This document shows, in pieces, positions 1-9,752 of a stretch of DNA of 64,000 nt. The translations under genes were made by a program, and so were the position numbers. The stretch is from positions 992,001 through 1,056,000 of the forward strand of contig NZ_VFPE01000002.1 of NCBI RefSeq assembly GCF_006783905.1. The letters are read 5' to 3'. The stretch is from Microbacterium kyungheense (GTDB taxonomy: Bacteria; Actinomycetota; Actinomycetes; Actinomycetales; Microbacteriaceae). Under the pieces are notes generated by a model. That model had not been told where the DNA came from and made no database searches. It saw only the letters and a list, made by a program, of their open reading frames with translations. Each line of letters opens with the position of its first letter. The first letter of the stretch is position 1.

Positions 1-201
1 TTCCTGCCGACGCTGCAGGGGAGCCCCGGGCACCGGCTGTTCGGGCTGCGGCTCGTGCGCCTCGACGGTGCGTGGGTCGGGCTGTGGCGTCCGGTCATCC
101 GCACCGCACTGCTCATCGTCGTGATCCCCGCGGTCATCTGGGATGCTGACCACCGGGGACTCCACGACAAGGCTGCGGGCACGGTGCTGCTGCGCGCCTG
201 A
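1..201 (+). CDS. RDD family membrane protein (C-terminal end only)
   Basis: The window opens inside this gene; the last 66 codons are present and end in TGA. The visible part has one hydrophobic helix (RTALLIVVIPAVIW) followed by the typical RDD ending, DADHRGLHDKAAGTVLL. The motif GHRLFGLRLVRLDG just before the helix also fits RDD proteins. Function is unknown; the family is membrane bound. In Mycobacterium an RDD gene sits next to a DUF4191 gene between lipA and glnA1, and the same RDD-DUF4191 neighbourhood is seen here. The start lies outside the window. Confidence 0.85.
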   Translation, partial: FLPTLQGSPGHRLFGLRLVRLDGAWVGLWRPVIRTALLIVVIPAVIWDADHRGLHDKAAGTVLLRA

Positions 202-241
202 CACGCTCCACGCCCGCGGACCGGATCTCGCCTGTAACGCC

Positions 242-270
242 GTCGCGCCCGGCACATGGCCGGGCGCGAC
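242..270. terminator. Bidirectional hairpin terminator
   Basis: A perfect 12-bp stem (242-253 with 259-270) with a 5-base loop lies between the convergent RDD and DUF4191 genes. No clear U-tract follows, which is common in high-GC actinobacteria. Confidence 0.7.
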
Positions 271-290
271 TGTCAGGCCGTCGGGGCGTG

Positions 291-1007
291 TCAGCGCGGA
301 CGCGGTGCGCGCGCCTTCGTCGGGTCGATGCCCTTCGGGATCGGCAGCGACGTGAGCGACTGCGAGACGGAGTCGATGCGCTTGACGACCGCCGCCTGCG
401 TGGTGCGGTCGATCTTCTTGGGGAGCGACTTGATGGTCGACGCGAGCTTCGCGATCGTGACCTCGCCCTCGCCGTCCCCGTGACCGACGTAGAGCACGGT
501 TACCGGCACGCCCGAGGCGACCCGCTGCACCTTGGAGCGCTCGTCGTTCACGAGTCGGGTCAGCCGCCCGCGGGCGCCTTCGCCCACGATCACGACGCCG
601 CCCTTGCCGACCGCGCGGTACACGGCCTCCTGCGTCTTCGGGTTGATGCCGACGGGCATCTCGCTGGCCTGCCAGGAGCGGCCGAGCGACGTCGAGAGCA
701 CGTGACCCGTGGCCCCCGGCATCCCGTCGATCTTCTTGTACATCGCCCGCGTCGACAGGCGCGTCATCGTCATCATCGAGGCGAGGACGCCGAGCATGAG
801 GCCCGTGATGCCCCACAGGATGACGCTCCAGATCGCCACCGGCGGGATCAGGAACCCGATGCCGACGCCGACGGCGACGCCGAGGAGGAGGATGCCGCCG
901 AGCAGATACGGCAGCCAGCGAAACTCCTTCTGCGTGAAGGTGTAGAGGGTACGGATCTGGGAGAAGAAGCCCGGGCTCTTCTCGGGTGCGGAACTGCGCG
1001 CGGCCAT
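291..1007 (-). CDS. DUF4191 domain-containing membrane protein
   Basis: A 238-residue protein. Residues 1-30 are cytoplasmic (SQIRTLYTFTQKEF). Two hydrophobic segments follow, at about 32-54 (LPYLLGGILLLGVAVGVGIG) and 57-80 (WSVILWGITGLMLGVLASMM), then a long soluble tail containing AMYKKIDGMPGATGHVL and GRSWQASEMPVGINPKT. This is the conserved actinobacterial DUF4191 pattern; the function is unknown. The ATG at 1007 has TAGGCT at 1020-1015 seven bases upstream, so the mRNA may be leaderless or nearly so, although GGAAGG in that spacer could also act as a ribosome site. In related genomes lipA and lipB usually follow; here they do not. Confidence 0.85.
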   Translation of the reverse strand: MAARSSAPEKSPGFFSQIRTLYTFTQKEFRWLPYLLGGILLLGVAVGVGIGFLIPPVAIWSVILWGITGLMLGVLASMMTMTRLSTRAMYKKIDGMPGATGHVLSTSLGRSWQASEMPVGINPKTQEAVYRAVGKGGVVIVGEGARGRLTRLVNDERSKVQRVASGVPVTVLYVGHGDGEGEVTIAKLASTIKSLPKKIDRTTQAAVVKRIDSVSQSLTSLPIPKGIDPTKARAPRPR

Positions 1008-1132
1008 ACCTTCCAGCCTACCTTTTCGGAGCGGTCATCCTCGGCTCCTCCCCAGGTGGGCCTCGGCGGACGTCGTCCACAGATCGCTCGCCTCGCTCTC
1101 GCGCCGCCGCGATACCGGCGGAGACTTGCCGC

Positions 1133-2455
1133 GTGACCACCGACGACAGCCTGCTCGGCGCCCCGTACCGCCCGGTCCGCACGGTGCGCGCGAAGGAGGA
1201 CGCTCCGTGGCAAGGGGTGCTCGCACGTGAGGAGGGCGGTGGGATGCGTCTGCTCGTGGATGCCGGCGAGCTCGGGCCCGACTGGAGCGGATGGGATGCC
1301 GCGCCCGACGGCCACGTGCTGACAGCCCTCGACGTCGCACGGCGCCGCGACGGGCACGACGTGGTGCTGCCGGTATGCGTGGAGCGGCTGGAAGACTTCC
1401 TGCGCCGGCGCGCGCAACGGCTTGCCCTCACCCCGGGTGAGGCCGTCACCCTCGGCGTGAGTCTGCTGCGGGGGTGCGCTCAGCTCGTCTCTGCGCCCGA
1501 CAGCGCAGGGGAGTGGTGGCTCGACGACGGCGGCCGGCCCGTCCTGGCGACGGACGTCGGGTCTCGACGCGCGCGGGACGCCACCGCCGACGCGATGACG
1601 GCGCTCGATCTCGATCCCACCCTGCGGCGCACATGGGACACCGCGCTGCGCGCGATCACCGCGGAACGCCTGTCGGTGACCGATCTGGTTTCCGCCGAGG
1701 ACGCGTTGTTCGCCCTGGCGACGCCTGAACCCCTCGGCACGACGAGTCTCGGGCCCCGAGCGGCCCTCGACGTCGCCGCCGCGGCGCGGACGGAGCGCGC
1801 GCCGGATGCAGCCGATGCGCCCCGTTCGGTCTGGCAGACACTCCTGCACGGGGTGGACGCGGACCTCGCCGACACGGTGTCGCACGCCACGACGGCGGTC
1901 TGGCGGCGGCTGAGCGGGCGACGCGCGACCGGTGGAGAGGTGAAAGGGTCACGACGGATGCCGTGGATCGTGGCGGGAGGCGTCGCCGCTGCCGTCCTCG
2001 TCGCCGGCGCCCTCTGGCCGGCCGGGGGACCGGCGACGGCCGACGGCAGCGCGGTGCCGACGGCCGAACCCTCGCCGTCGGCATCGGCCGCGAGCGGATC
2101 CGACGACGGCGATGGGACCGGCGGCGTCGAGGACCCGGCAGCCGCCGGCGCGGGTTCCCCGGACGACCTCGCCGCGGTCACAGCCGACCTGCTCGACGCG
2201 CGGATCGCGTGCGCGGGAGACGAACCGTGCGTGTCACGCGTCGCCGTCGAGCCCGCGGCTTTGGCGGAGGTCACCGGTGCGATCGATCTCGCGGCGCCCG
2301 ATCGCACCGTGACCCTCCTGGACGACTTCGGGGACGTGGCCGTGCTCCGCCTCGACGCGATCGATGGCAGCGTCGTCCCTCAGCTCGTGGTGATCCTCCG
2401 CACAGACGAGAAATGGCTGCTGCGCGACGTCCATGACGTCGCGCAGCAGCCGTGA
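1133..2455 (+). CDS. Membrane protein with degenerate kinase-like N-terminal region
   Basis: A 440-residue protein of unknown function. The GTG at 1133 is preferred because the frame upstream reads as low-complexity Arg/Ser without family character. The first 240 or so residues contain LTPGEAVTLGVSLLRG and GEWWLDDGGRPVLATD, which resemble the catalytic-loop neighbourhood of actinobacterial Ser/Thr kinase domains, but no HRD or DFG motif is visible. A single membrane helix follows at about 276-296 (MPWIVAGGVAAAVLVAGALW), then a Ser/Asp/Gly-rich linker and an outer domain of about 110 residues. It may be a pseudokinase-like envelope protein; that is inference. Its last codons form a strong hairpin shared with the terminator region. 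It occupies the place where lipA and lipB sit in Mycobacterium. Confidence 0.6.
   Translation: MTTDDSLLGAPYRPVRTVRAKEDAPWQGVLAREEGGGMRLLVDAGELGPDWSGWDAAPDGHVLTALDVARRRDGHDVVLPVCVERLEDFLRRRAQRLALTPGEAVTLGVSLLRGCAQLVSAPDSAGEWWLDDGGRPVLATDVGSRRARDATADAMTALDLDPTLRRTWDTALRAITAERLSVTDLVSAEDALFALATPEPLGTTSLGPRAALDVAAAARTERAPDAADAPRSVWQTLLHGVDADLADTVSHATTAVWRRLSGRRATGGEVKGSRRMPWIVAGGVAAAVLVAGALWPAGGPATADGSAVPTAEPSPSASAASGSDDGDGTGGVEDPAAAGAGSPDDLAAVTADLLDARIACAGDEPCVSRVAVEPAALAEVTGAIDLAAPDRTVTLLDDFGDVAVLRLDAIDGSVVPQLVVILRTDEKWLLRDVHDVAQQP
2416..2450. terminator. Hairpin terminator embedded in the end of the coding sequence
   Basis: A perfect 16-bp stem (2416-2431 with 2435-2450) with a CAT loop. It lies wholly inside the last codons of the upstream protein (residues around LLRDVHDVAQQP) and ends two bases before the stop codon. 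It separates that gene from the convergent sucB, so it probably terminates both transcripts. Confidence 0.65.
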
Positions 2456-2471
2456 GGATCCGCGTTGCGGG

Positions 2472-4232
2472 TCAGATGCCGAGCTGGCTCTCGAAGGCCG
2501 CGGCCTCCAGGCGGGTCTTGACCGCGCTGAGGAAACGGGCCGCGTCGGCACCGTCGACGACACGGTGGTCGTACGACAGCGCGAGGAACACGTAAGAGCG
2601 CACCGAGATCGCATCCTTGCCGTCGACCGTCACGACGCCGGGCCGCTTGACGACGACACCCGTACCGAGGATGGCCGACTGCGGAAGGAACACCACCGGA
2701 GTGTCGAACAGCGCGCCGCGCGAACCGGTGTTGGTCAGCGTGAACGTGCCGCCGGCGAGCTCGTCCGGCTTCAGCTTGTTGTCGCGCGTGCGCGCGGCGA
2801 GGTCGGCGATCTCGTGAGCGATCTGCGCCAGGTTCTTCGTGGCGGCGTCGCGCAGCACCGGCGTGAGCAGCCCGCGCTCGGTGTCGACCGCGATCGACAG
2901 GTTCTCGGTCGCGGGGTAGACGATCTGGTCGCCGTCGACGGTCGAGTTGATCACCGGATACGCCTGCAGCGCCTCGGCGGCGGCCAGCGCGAAGAACGGC
3001 AGGAACGACAGCTTGTCGCCGGTCTTGGCGAGGAAGTCGTTCTTCACCTTGTCGCGGAAGTTCGCGAGCTTCGTCACGTCGACCTCGACCACCGTCGTCA
3101 GCTGTGCCGTCGACTGCATCGACTCGACCGCGCGAGAGGCGAGCACCTTGCGCAGACGCGACATGGGCTGCGTCGTGCCGCGCAGCGGCGACACCTCCAG
3201 CGGCGCCGGGGCGGCGGCTGCGGGAGCCGCGGCGGCCGGGGCGGCAGCCGACTCGGCAGCCTTGAGCACGTCCTCCTTGCGGATGCGACCGCCCACGCCG
3301 GTGCCCTTGACCGACGCCAGGTCGACGCCCTGCTGCTGGGCGAGACGACGCACGAGCGGGGTCACGTAGGTGACCGCGTCGTCGTCGGCGACCACGGCAG
3401 CAGCAGGAGCCACCGCGGCAGCAGGAGCCGCCGCGGCAGCAGGAGCCGGCGCGGCAGCGGGAGCCGGCGCGGCAGCGGGAGCCGGCGCGGCAGCAGCAGC
3501 AGGAGCCGGGGCAGCAGCAGCCGGGGCAGCAGCAGCAGGGGCCGGAGCAGGCGCCTCGGCGGCGGGAGCCGGAGCGGCACCGGCCTCGCCGATGCGGGCG
3601 AGCGCCGCGCCGACCTCGACCGTCTCATCCTCGCTCACGAGGATCTCCTGCAGGACGCCGGCGAAGGGCGACGGGATCTCGGTGTCGACCTTGTCGGTCG
3701 AGATCTCCAGCAGCGGCTCGTCCACGGCGACCTCATCGCCGACCTGCTTGAGCCAGCGGGTGACGGTGCCCTCGGTGACGCTCTCGCCGAGCTCGGGGAG
3801 CACGACCTCCTTGCCGGCACCGCCTGCGGCGGGGGCAGCAGCAGGCGCCGGTGCAGCGGCGGGCGCCTCGGCGGCGGGGGCGGCGGCCGGTGCCTCAGCG
3901 GCGGGAGCAGCGGCGGGCGCGGCCTCCGTGGGGGCGGCGGGGGCAGGCTCGGCGGCGGCGGCCTCAGGTGCCGGCGCCTCGGCGGGCGCGCTGGAGCCGT
4001 CGCCGATCTTGGCGAGCACGGCACCGACCTCGACGGTCTCATCCTCTTGGACGAGGATCTCCTCGATGACGCCGCTCACCGGCGAGGGGATCTCGGTGTC
4101 CACCTTGTCCGTGGAGATCTCGAGCAAGCCTTCGTCGGCCTGGACCGTGTCGCCGACGTTCTTGAGCCAGCGGGTGACCGTACCCTCGGTGACGCTCTCG
4201 CCGAGAGCGGGGAGGACCACGGATGTGCTCAT
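2472..4232 (-). CDS. sucB: Dihydrolipoamide acyltransferase (E2), two lipoyl domains
   Basis: A 586-residue E2 component of 2-oxoacid dehydrogenase. Domains in order: lipoyl domain 1 (about 1-77, lipoyl Lys43 in [10 protein letters not shown]), an Ala/Pro linker, lipoyl domain 2 (about 142-217, the same [10 protein letters not shown] motif), a second very long Ala/Pro linker, the subunit-binding domain ([17 protein letters not shown] with [14 protein letters not shown]), and the C-terminal catalytic domain with [16 protein letters not shown], which carries the catalytic His and Asp. Actinobacterial proteins of this type are annotated as SucB, but in Corynebacterium and Mycobacterium the equivalent (AceF/DlaT) serves pyruvate dehydrogenase because the 2-oxoglutarate E1 carries its own E2 domain. 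A ribosome site (AAGGAGA) lies 8 bases before the ATG. It is probably cotranscribed with lpdA and pepA upstream. Confidence 0.93.
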   Translation of the reverse strand: MSTSVVLPALGESVTEGTVTRWLKNVGDTVQADEGLLEISTDKVDTEIPSPVSGVIEEILVQEDETVEVGAVLAKIGDGSSAPAEAPAPEAAAAEPAPAAPTEAAPAAAPAAEAPAAAPAAEAPAAAPAPAAAPAAGGAGKEVVLPELGESVTEGTVTRWLKQVGDEVAVDEPLLEISTDKVDTEIPSPFAGVLQEILVSEDETVEVGAALARIGEAGAAPAPAAEAPAPAPAAAAPAAAAPAPAAAAAPAPAAAPAPAAAPAPAAAAAPAAAVAPAAAVVADDDAVTYVTPLVRRLAQQQGVDLASVKGTGVGGRIRKEDVLKAAESAAAPAAAAPAAAAPAPLEVSPLRGTTQPMSRLRKVLASRAVESMQSTAQLTTVVEVDVTKLANFRDKVKNDFLAKTGDKLSFLPFFALAAAEALQAYPVINSTVDGDQIVYPATENLSIAVDTERGLLTPVLRDAATKNLAQIAHEIADLAARTRDNKLKPDELAGGTFTLTNTGSRGALFDTPVVFLPQSAILGTGVVVKRPGVVTVDGKDAISVRSYVFLALSYDHRVVDGADAARFLSAVKTRLEAAAFESQLGI

Positions 4233-4294
4233 GAGGAAGTCTCCTTCTGAATGAATATCGGATCTAGCTTAGTGATCGGGGGCGGTCGGGAGGG

Positions 4295-5668
4295 TCAGAG
4301 CGTGTGCAGGGGCTTGCCCGCGAGGGCGAGGAACGCCTCACCGAGCGCTTCCGACTGAGTGGGGTGCGCGTGGATGAACGGCGCGATGTCTTCGGGGTGC
4401 GCCTCCCATCCCACGGCCAGCTGGCCTTCGGTGATGAGCTCGCCGACACGGTCGCCGATGAGGTGGACGCCCAGGACGGGGCCGTCCTTCTCGCGCACCA
4501 CCTTGACGATGCCGCTCGTGCCGAGGATCTCGCTCTTGCCGTTGCCCGCCAGGTTGTACTCGTACGCGACGATGCCGTCCGCGCCGAGCCGTTCCACGGC
4601 CTGCGCCTCGGTGAGGCCTACCGAGGCGACCTCGGGGTGGCTGTAGGTGACCTTGGGGATCTGGACATCGGGGATCACGACGGGGGAGAGCCCGGCGATC
4701 TCCTCGGCGACGAAGATGCCCTGCTGGAACCCGCGGTGCGCGAGTTGGAGTCCCGGCACGATGTCGCCGACGGCCCACACGTGCGGCACACCGGTGCGCA
4801 GGCGCTCGTCGGTGACGACGAAACCGCGATCCAGCGAGACCCCGGCCTCTTCGTAGCCGAGCCCCGCCGTCGCCGGCCCGCGGCCGACGGCGACGAGCAG
4901 ATAGTCGGCGGTGAAGGTCTTGCCGTCCTCGAGCGTCACCGTGACGGCATCCGCCGTCTGCGTCGCGGTCTGGAACCGCACGCCGAGGGAGTACTGGATG
5001 CCGCGACGCCGGTACGCGCGCTCCAGAGCCTTGCTGAGGGCGACGTCCTCGTTGGGCACGAAGTGGTCGAGCGCCTCGACGATCGTGACCTCTGCGCCGA
5101 AGGACTGCCAGACGCTCGCGAACTCGACACCGATCACGCCGCCGCCGAGGATCACGACGCTCGACGGGATCTCGTCGAGCTCGAGCGCCTGCTCGCTCGT
5201 GAGGATCCGACCGCCGATGTCGAGCCCCGGCAGCGTCCGGCTGTAGGAGCCGGTGGCGAGGATCACGTCCGCGCCGCGGTAGAGGTCGTCGCCGACGCGG
5301 ACCGCGGTGCCCGACTCGAGCCGGCCCTCGCCGCTGACGACGGTGATTCCGCGCGCCTTCACGAGGCCCTCGAGCCCCTTGTACTTCTTCGCGACGATGC
5401 CCTCGCGGTAGCTGCGGACGCCCGCGACGTCGATGCCTTCCAAGGTCGCGCGGATGCCGTACGCCGCCGCCTCGCGGGCGGTGTCGGCGACCTCGGCGGC
5501 GTGGAGCAGCGCCTTGGTGGGGATGCACCCGCGGTGCAGGCACGTGCCGCCCACCTTGTCCTTCTCGATGAGCGCCACCGTCTTGCCGAGTTCCGCGGCG
5601 CGCAGTGCGGCCGCGTAGCCTCCGCTGCCACCGCCCAGTACGACGAGATCGAAGGTGTGGTCGGTCAT
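4295..5668 (-). CDS. lpdA: Dihydrolipoyl dehydrogenase (E3)
   Basis: A 457-residue flavoprotein that reoxidises dihydrolipoamide on E2 and passes electrons to NAD+. FAD-binding GGGSGGYAAALRAAELG is at residues 12-28 and the redox disulfide Cys43/Cys48 lies in GGTCLHRGCIPTK. An NAD-binding GGGVIGVEFASV follows, then the second FAD motif (AVGDIVPGLQLAHRG) and the C-terminal catalytic His-Glu motif HAHPTQSEAL. Length is normal for the family. The ATG overlaps the pepA stop codon by four bases, showing translational coupling in the order pepA, lpdA, sucB. Confidence 0.96.
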   Translation of the reverse strand: MTDHTFDLVVLGGGSGGYAAALRAAELGKTVALIEKDKVGGTCLHRGCIPTKALLHAAEVADTAREAAAYGIRATLEGIDVAGVRSYREGIVAKKYKGLEGLVKARGITVVSGEGRLESGTAVRVGDDLYRGADVILATGSYSRTLPGLDIGGRILTSEQALELDEIPSSVVILGGGVIGVEFASVWQSFGAEVTIVEALDHFVPNEDVALSKALERAYRRRGIQYSLGVRFQTATQTADAVTVTLEDGKTFTADYLLVAVGRGPATAGLGYEEAGVSLDRGFVVTDERLRTGVPHVWAVGDIVPGLQLAHRGFQQGIFVAEEIAGLSPVVIPDVQIPKVTYSHPEVASVGLTEAQAVERLGADGIVAYEYNLAGNGKSEILGTSGIVKVVREKDGPVLGVHLIGDRVGELITEGQLAVGWEAHPEDIAPFIHAHPTQSEALGEAFLALAGKPLHTL

Positions 5669-7152
5669 CGTGCCTCCTCATCGAGGTCAGTCAGGACGAA
5701 GCGGATCAGGCTGCGCACGGTCGCGGCAGTCGGTCCCTTGTCGGTGTAGCCGTACGGCGCGCCCTTGTGGGTCCCGCTGCCGGCGATGTCGAGATGCACC
5801 CACGGGATGCGGGGGGCATCGGCTTCGTCGCCCGTGCGGCCGACGAAGTGACGCAGGAAGACTCCTGCGAAGAGCGAGCCGCCCGCGGGATCGCCGATCT
5901 TGGCGTTCTGCAGGTCGGCGATGGGGGAGTCGAGTTCTTCGACCATGTGCGCGGGGAGCGGCAGCTGCCACGCCGGCTCACCCGCGTCGGCCGCGGCGGC
6001 GAGGAAATCGGCGACCGCCTGCTCGTCGCCCATGACGCCGGTGTGCCTCGTGCCGAGCGCCACGAGGACGGCGCCGGTCAGCGTGGCGACGTCCACGATC
6101 ACGTCGGGATGCTCGCGGCTGGCGGCCACGAGGCCGTCGGCGAGGACGAGGCGCCCCTCGGCGTCGGTGTTGAGCACCTCGACGGTGGTGCCGTCGAGCA
6201 GCCGCAGCACGTCGCCAGGACGGATGGCGGCCCCCGAGGGCATGTTGTCGGCGACGCAGAGCCAGGCGGTGACGCGGACGGGCGCCGCAACCGACGCCGC
6301 AGCCCGCAGGACGGCGAGGACCGTCGCGGCACCCGCCATGTCGTACTTCATGCCCACCATCGAGGCGGCAGGTTTGAGCGACAGTCCGCCGGTGTCGAAC
6401 GTGATGCCCTTGCCGACGAGCGCGATGTGGCGCGTCGCGCCGGCCGGCGCGTAGTCGAGCCGCACCAGGCGCGGCGGCCGGTCCGACCCCTGCCCCACGC
6501 CGAGGATGCCGCCGAAGCCCTGCGCGCGCAGCGCCTCCTCGTCGAGCACCTCGACCTGCACGGGCAGGCCCGCGACCGCGTCGGCGGCCTTCTGCGCGAC
6601 GTCGGCCGGGCCGAGCCACTCGGCGGGGATGTTGACGAGATCCTTCACCAGGGCGACGGATGCCGCAGTCTCGGCGACGAGGCGCAGCGCGACATCGTCC
6701 GGATCCGCCGCGCCGTGCACGAGCACCCGCGAGGCACGAGGCTTCGGCGCCTCCGACTTGTAGCCGTCGAACCGGTACCCGCCGAGGGCGGCGCCCTCCG
6801 CTGCCGCGGTCCACAGCGCGGGGTCCGCGAACGGTGCGGCGACGGCGACCGTCGCGTAGCCCGTGAGCGAGCGGATGCCGGCGCCAACGGCGTCACGGAG
6901 GGCCGCGGCATCCGGGTCCGTGCCCGTCCCCACGACGGCCAGCGGGAGGGTCGTGGACTCCGGCGCGTAGACGCGGAGGAAGGACCCGGTCGAGCCCGCG
7001 AAGCCGACGGCCGACAGCGCGTCGCGCAGGCCCGGCCAGTCGGACAGGTCGGGTGCGCTGTCGCCCTCGATCGGGGGCAGCGCCAGCAGGAGTGCGTCGG
7101 CTTCGGACTCTCGGACGGGGGTGTTGCGGTACTCGAGGTCGGGGAACGACAT
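5665..7152 (-). CDS. pepA: Leucyl aminopeptidase (M17 family)
   Basis: A 495-residue cytosolic metallopeptidase that removes N-terminal residues from peptides. The metal and active-site motifs KGITFDTGGLSLKP and NTDAEGRLVLADGL are intact. The ATG at 7152 (MSFPDLEYR) is chosen because AGGA lies 8 bases upstream; the in-frame ATG at 7161 has no usable ribosome site. The N-terminal domain (about 1-170) is the less conserved part. First gene of the pepA-lpdA-sucB run. In Mycobacterium pepB is likewise near dlaT, so this linkage is old. It diverges from the PAC2 gene across an 85-base gap. Confidence 0.93.
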   Translation of the reverse strand: MSFPDLEYRNTPVRESEADALLLALPPIEGDSAPDLSDWPGLRDALSAVGFAGSTGSFLRVYAPESTTLPLAVVGTGTDPDAAALRDAVGAGIRSLTGYATVAVAAPFADPALWTAAAEGAALGGYRFDGYKSEAPKPRASRVLVHGAADPDDVALRLVAETAASVALVKDLVNIPAEWLGPADVAQKAADAVAGLPVQVEVLDEEALRAQGFGGILGVGQGSDRPPRLVRLDYAPAGATRHIALVGKGITFDTGGLSLKPAASMVGMKYDMAGAATVLAVLRAAASVAAPVRVTAWLCVADNMPSGAAIRPGDVLRLLDGTTVEVLNTDAEGRLVLADGLVAASREHPDVIVDVATLTGAVLVALGTRHTGVMGDEQAVADFLAAAADAGEPAWQLPLPAHMVEELDSPIADLQNAKIGDPAGGSLFAGVFLRHFVGRTGDEADAPRIPWVHLDIAGSGTHKGAPYGYTDKGPTAATVRSLIRFVLTDLDEEAR

Positions 7153-7225
7153 GGGATCCATCCTAGGGAGCATGCGTGTTCGCTCTGAGCGCGACGGGCC
7201 CGACCCGGGCCCCGCCGACGACTCG

Positions 7226-7231
7226 TAGCAT
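7226..7231 (+). promoter_or_regulatory. -10 element for leaderless PAC2 gene
   Basis: TAGCAT ends exactly 6 bases before the ATG at 7238, which puts the expected transcription start at the start codon. No convincing -35 hexamer is seen. Confidence 0.5.
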
Positions 7232-7237
7232 GGGGTC

Positions 7238-8158
7238 ATGCCTCTCTCCGGCCCGCTGTTCGAGCGCGCGGTCTCCGCGCCCCCGGTACCGCGCGGTCTG
7301 CCGCTGGTGATCGCCCTGACCGGCTTCACCGACGCGGGCAGCGCCGTGAGCCGTGTCATCGACTATGTGCGGGACGACCTGTCCCCGTCGCCGCTCGTGG
7401 TGTTCTCGAACGACACGCTGCTCGACTACCGCGCACGCCGCCCGATCGTCGCGTTCGACAAGGATCACCTGACTGACTACCGTCCGCCGCGCCTGGAGCT
7501 GTCGTTCGCCCACGACTCGCTCGGTCAGCCGTTCCTGGTCCTCGCCGGATACGAGCCGGACTTCGCGTGGGACGCGTTCGCCGCCGCGGTCCTGGAGCTC
7601 GCCGAGCTCTATGGCGTGTCGACGGTCACGTGGGTGCATGCCATCCCGATGCCGGTGCCGCACACGCGCCCCATCGGCACGACGGTGAGCGGCACCCGCA
7701 CCGAGCTCACCGAGGCGCACTCGGTGTGGCAGCCGCACACCCAGGTGCCGGCGACGGCGGGTCACCTGCTGGAGTACCGGCTCGCCGAGGCGGGGGTCCG
7801 TGTCGCCGGGTTCGTGCTGCTGGTGCCTCACTACCTGGGCGACTCCGAGTACCCGGCCGCCGCCCTCGCCGCGCTGGACAGCCTGACGGTCGCGACGGGG
7901 CTGGTCTTCGCCGGCGACGAGCTGCGCGAAGACAACCGCGAGTACCTCGAGAAGGTCACCGAGCAGATCGAGGGCAGCGACGAGCTGGCGCGCATGGTCC
8001 AGGGCCTGGAGGAGCGGTACGACGCCTACATGGCCGGCTCGACGCTCGCGACGCCCATGATCCACACCGGCGACCTGCCCAGCGCCGACGAGCTGGCGGC
8101 AGAGCTCGAACGGTTCCTGGCGACCCGGCCCGGCGAGGACGACAAGCGCGGCTCCTGA
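7238..8158 (+). CDS. PAC2 (proteasome assembly chaperone-like) family protein
   Basis: A 306-residue protein. Recognisable stretches include PLVIALTGFTDAGSAVSRVI near the N terminus, PLVVFSNDTLLDYRARRP, DFAWDAFAAAVLELAELYGV and a central VSTVTWVHAIPMPVPHTRP, which match actinobacterial PAC2 proteins. The C-terminal third is rich in charged helices (YLEKVTEQIEGSDELARMVQ). The biochemical role is not known; the family shares a fold with archaeal and eukaryotic proteasome assembly chaperones. The ATG follows a TAGCAT element by 6 bases, so the mRNA is probably leaderless. It lies upstream of sigA but is separated from it by a 256-base regulatory gap. Confidence 0.88.
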   Translation: MPLSGPLFERAVSAPPVPRGLPLVIALTGFTDAGSAVSRVIDYVRDDLSPSPLVVFSNDTLLDYRARRPIVAFDKDHLTDYRPPRLELSFAHDSLGQPFLVLAGYEPDFAWDAFAAAVLELAELYGVSTVTWVHAIPMPVPHTRPIGTTVSGTRTELTEAHSVWQPHTQVPATAGHLLEYRLAEAGVRVAGFVLLVPHYLGDSEYPAAALAALDSLTVATGLVFAGDELREDNREYLEKVTEQIEGSDELARMVQGLEERYDAYMAGSTLATPMIHTGDLPSADELAAELERFLATRPGEDDKRGS

Positions 8159-8299
8159 GCCGGCGCCGCCTGCTCCGTCGGCGCGGCGCGGAATTCTCGT
8201 TCCTGCCTGCGCGTTGTCATCAGTACGGAGGTGCGCCGGCCTCGGCGGGGCGATGCTGGCGGCGCACGGCAAGTATGAGATACTAGACGCTCTGACCCG

Positions 8300-8348
8300 T
8301 TGTCAACCGTCTTCGCGAGAGCACTCTGCGAAGCTCGGGACTTGACAA
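8300..8348. promoter_or_regulatory. Nested inverted repeats upstream of sigA
   Basis: TTGTCAA (8300-8306) and its exact inverse TTGACAA (8342-8348) flank a near-perfect palindrome at 8311-8333 (CTTCGC, one bulged G, AGAG, CA, CTCT, GCGAAG). The whole block could form a long hairpin or hold an operator. TTGACA at 8342 looks like a -35 hexamer, but no TANNNT box stands at 16-18 bases; TAGTGT at 8358 is only 10 bases away. Confidence 0.5.
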
Positions 8349-8372
8349 GGGTCTTACTAGTGTCCGAAACCG

Positions 8373-8402
8373 ACCGGAGACGCGCCGTGCGCGTCGACCG
8401 GT
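8373..8402 (+). promoter_or_regulatory. 5' UTR hairpin just before the sigA start
   Basis: ACCGG (8373-8377) pairs with CCGGT (8398-8402), and GACGCG (8379-8384) pairs with CGCGTC (8390-8395) around a 5-base loop. The stem ends immediately before the GAAAGG ribosome site and 12 bases before the GTG of sigA, so it could influence translation initiation. Confidence 0.5.
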
Positions 8403-8414
8403 GAAAGGCGAAAC

Positions 8415-9748
<1,334 letters not shown>

Positions 9749-9752
<4 letters not shown>

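Noticed and set aside
3400..3560. Repeat-like GCAGCAGGAGCCG tracts
   Set aside because: Considered as a CRISPR or VNTR locus; it is the coding sequence of the SucB Ala/Pro linker and has no spacers.
7153..7161. Earlier start (MDPMSF) for pepA
   Set aside because: No ribosome site at the right distance; AGGA is correctly placed for the ATG at 7152.
8342..8363. TTGACA and TAGTGT as the sigA promoter
   Set aside because: Hexamers are only 10 bases apart, too close for a sigma-70 promoter.
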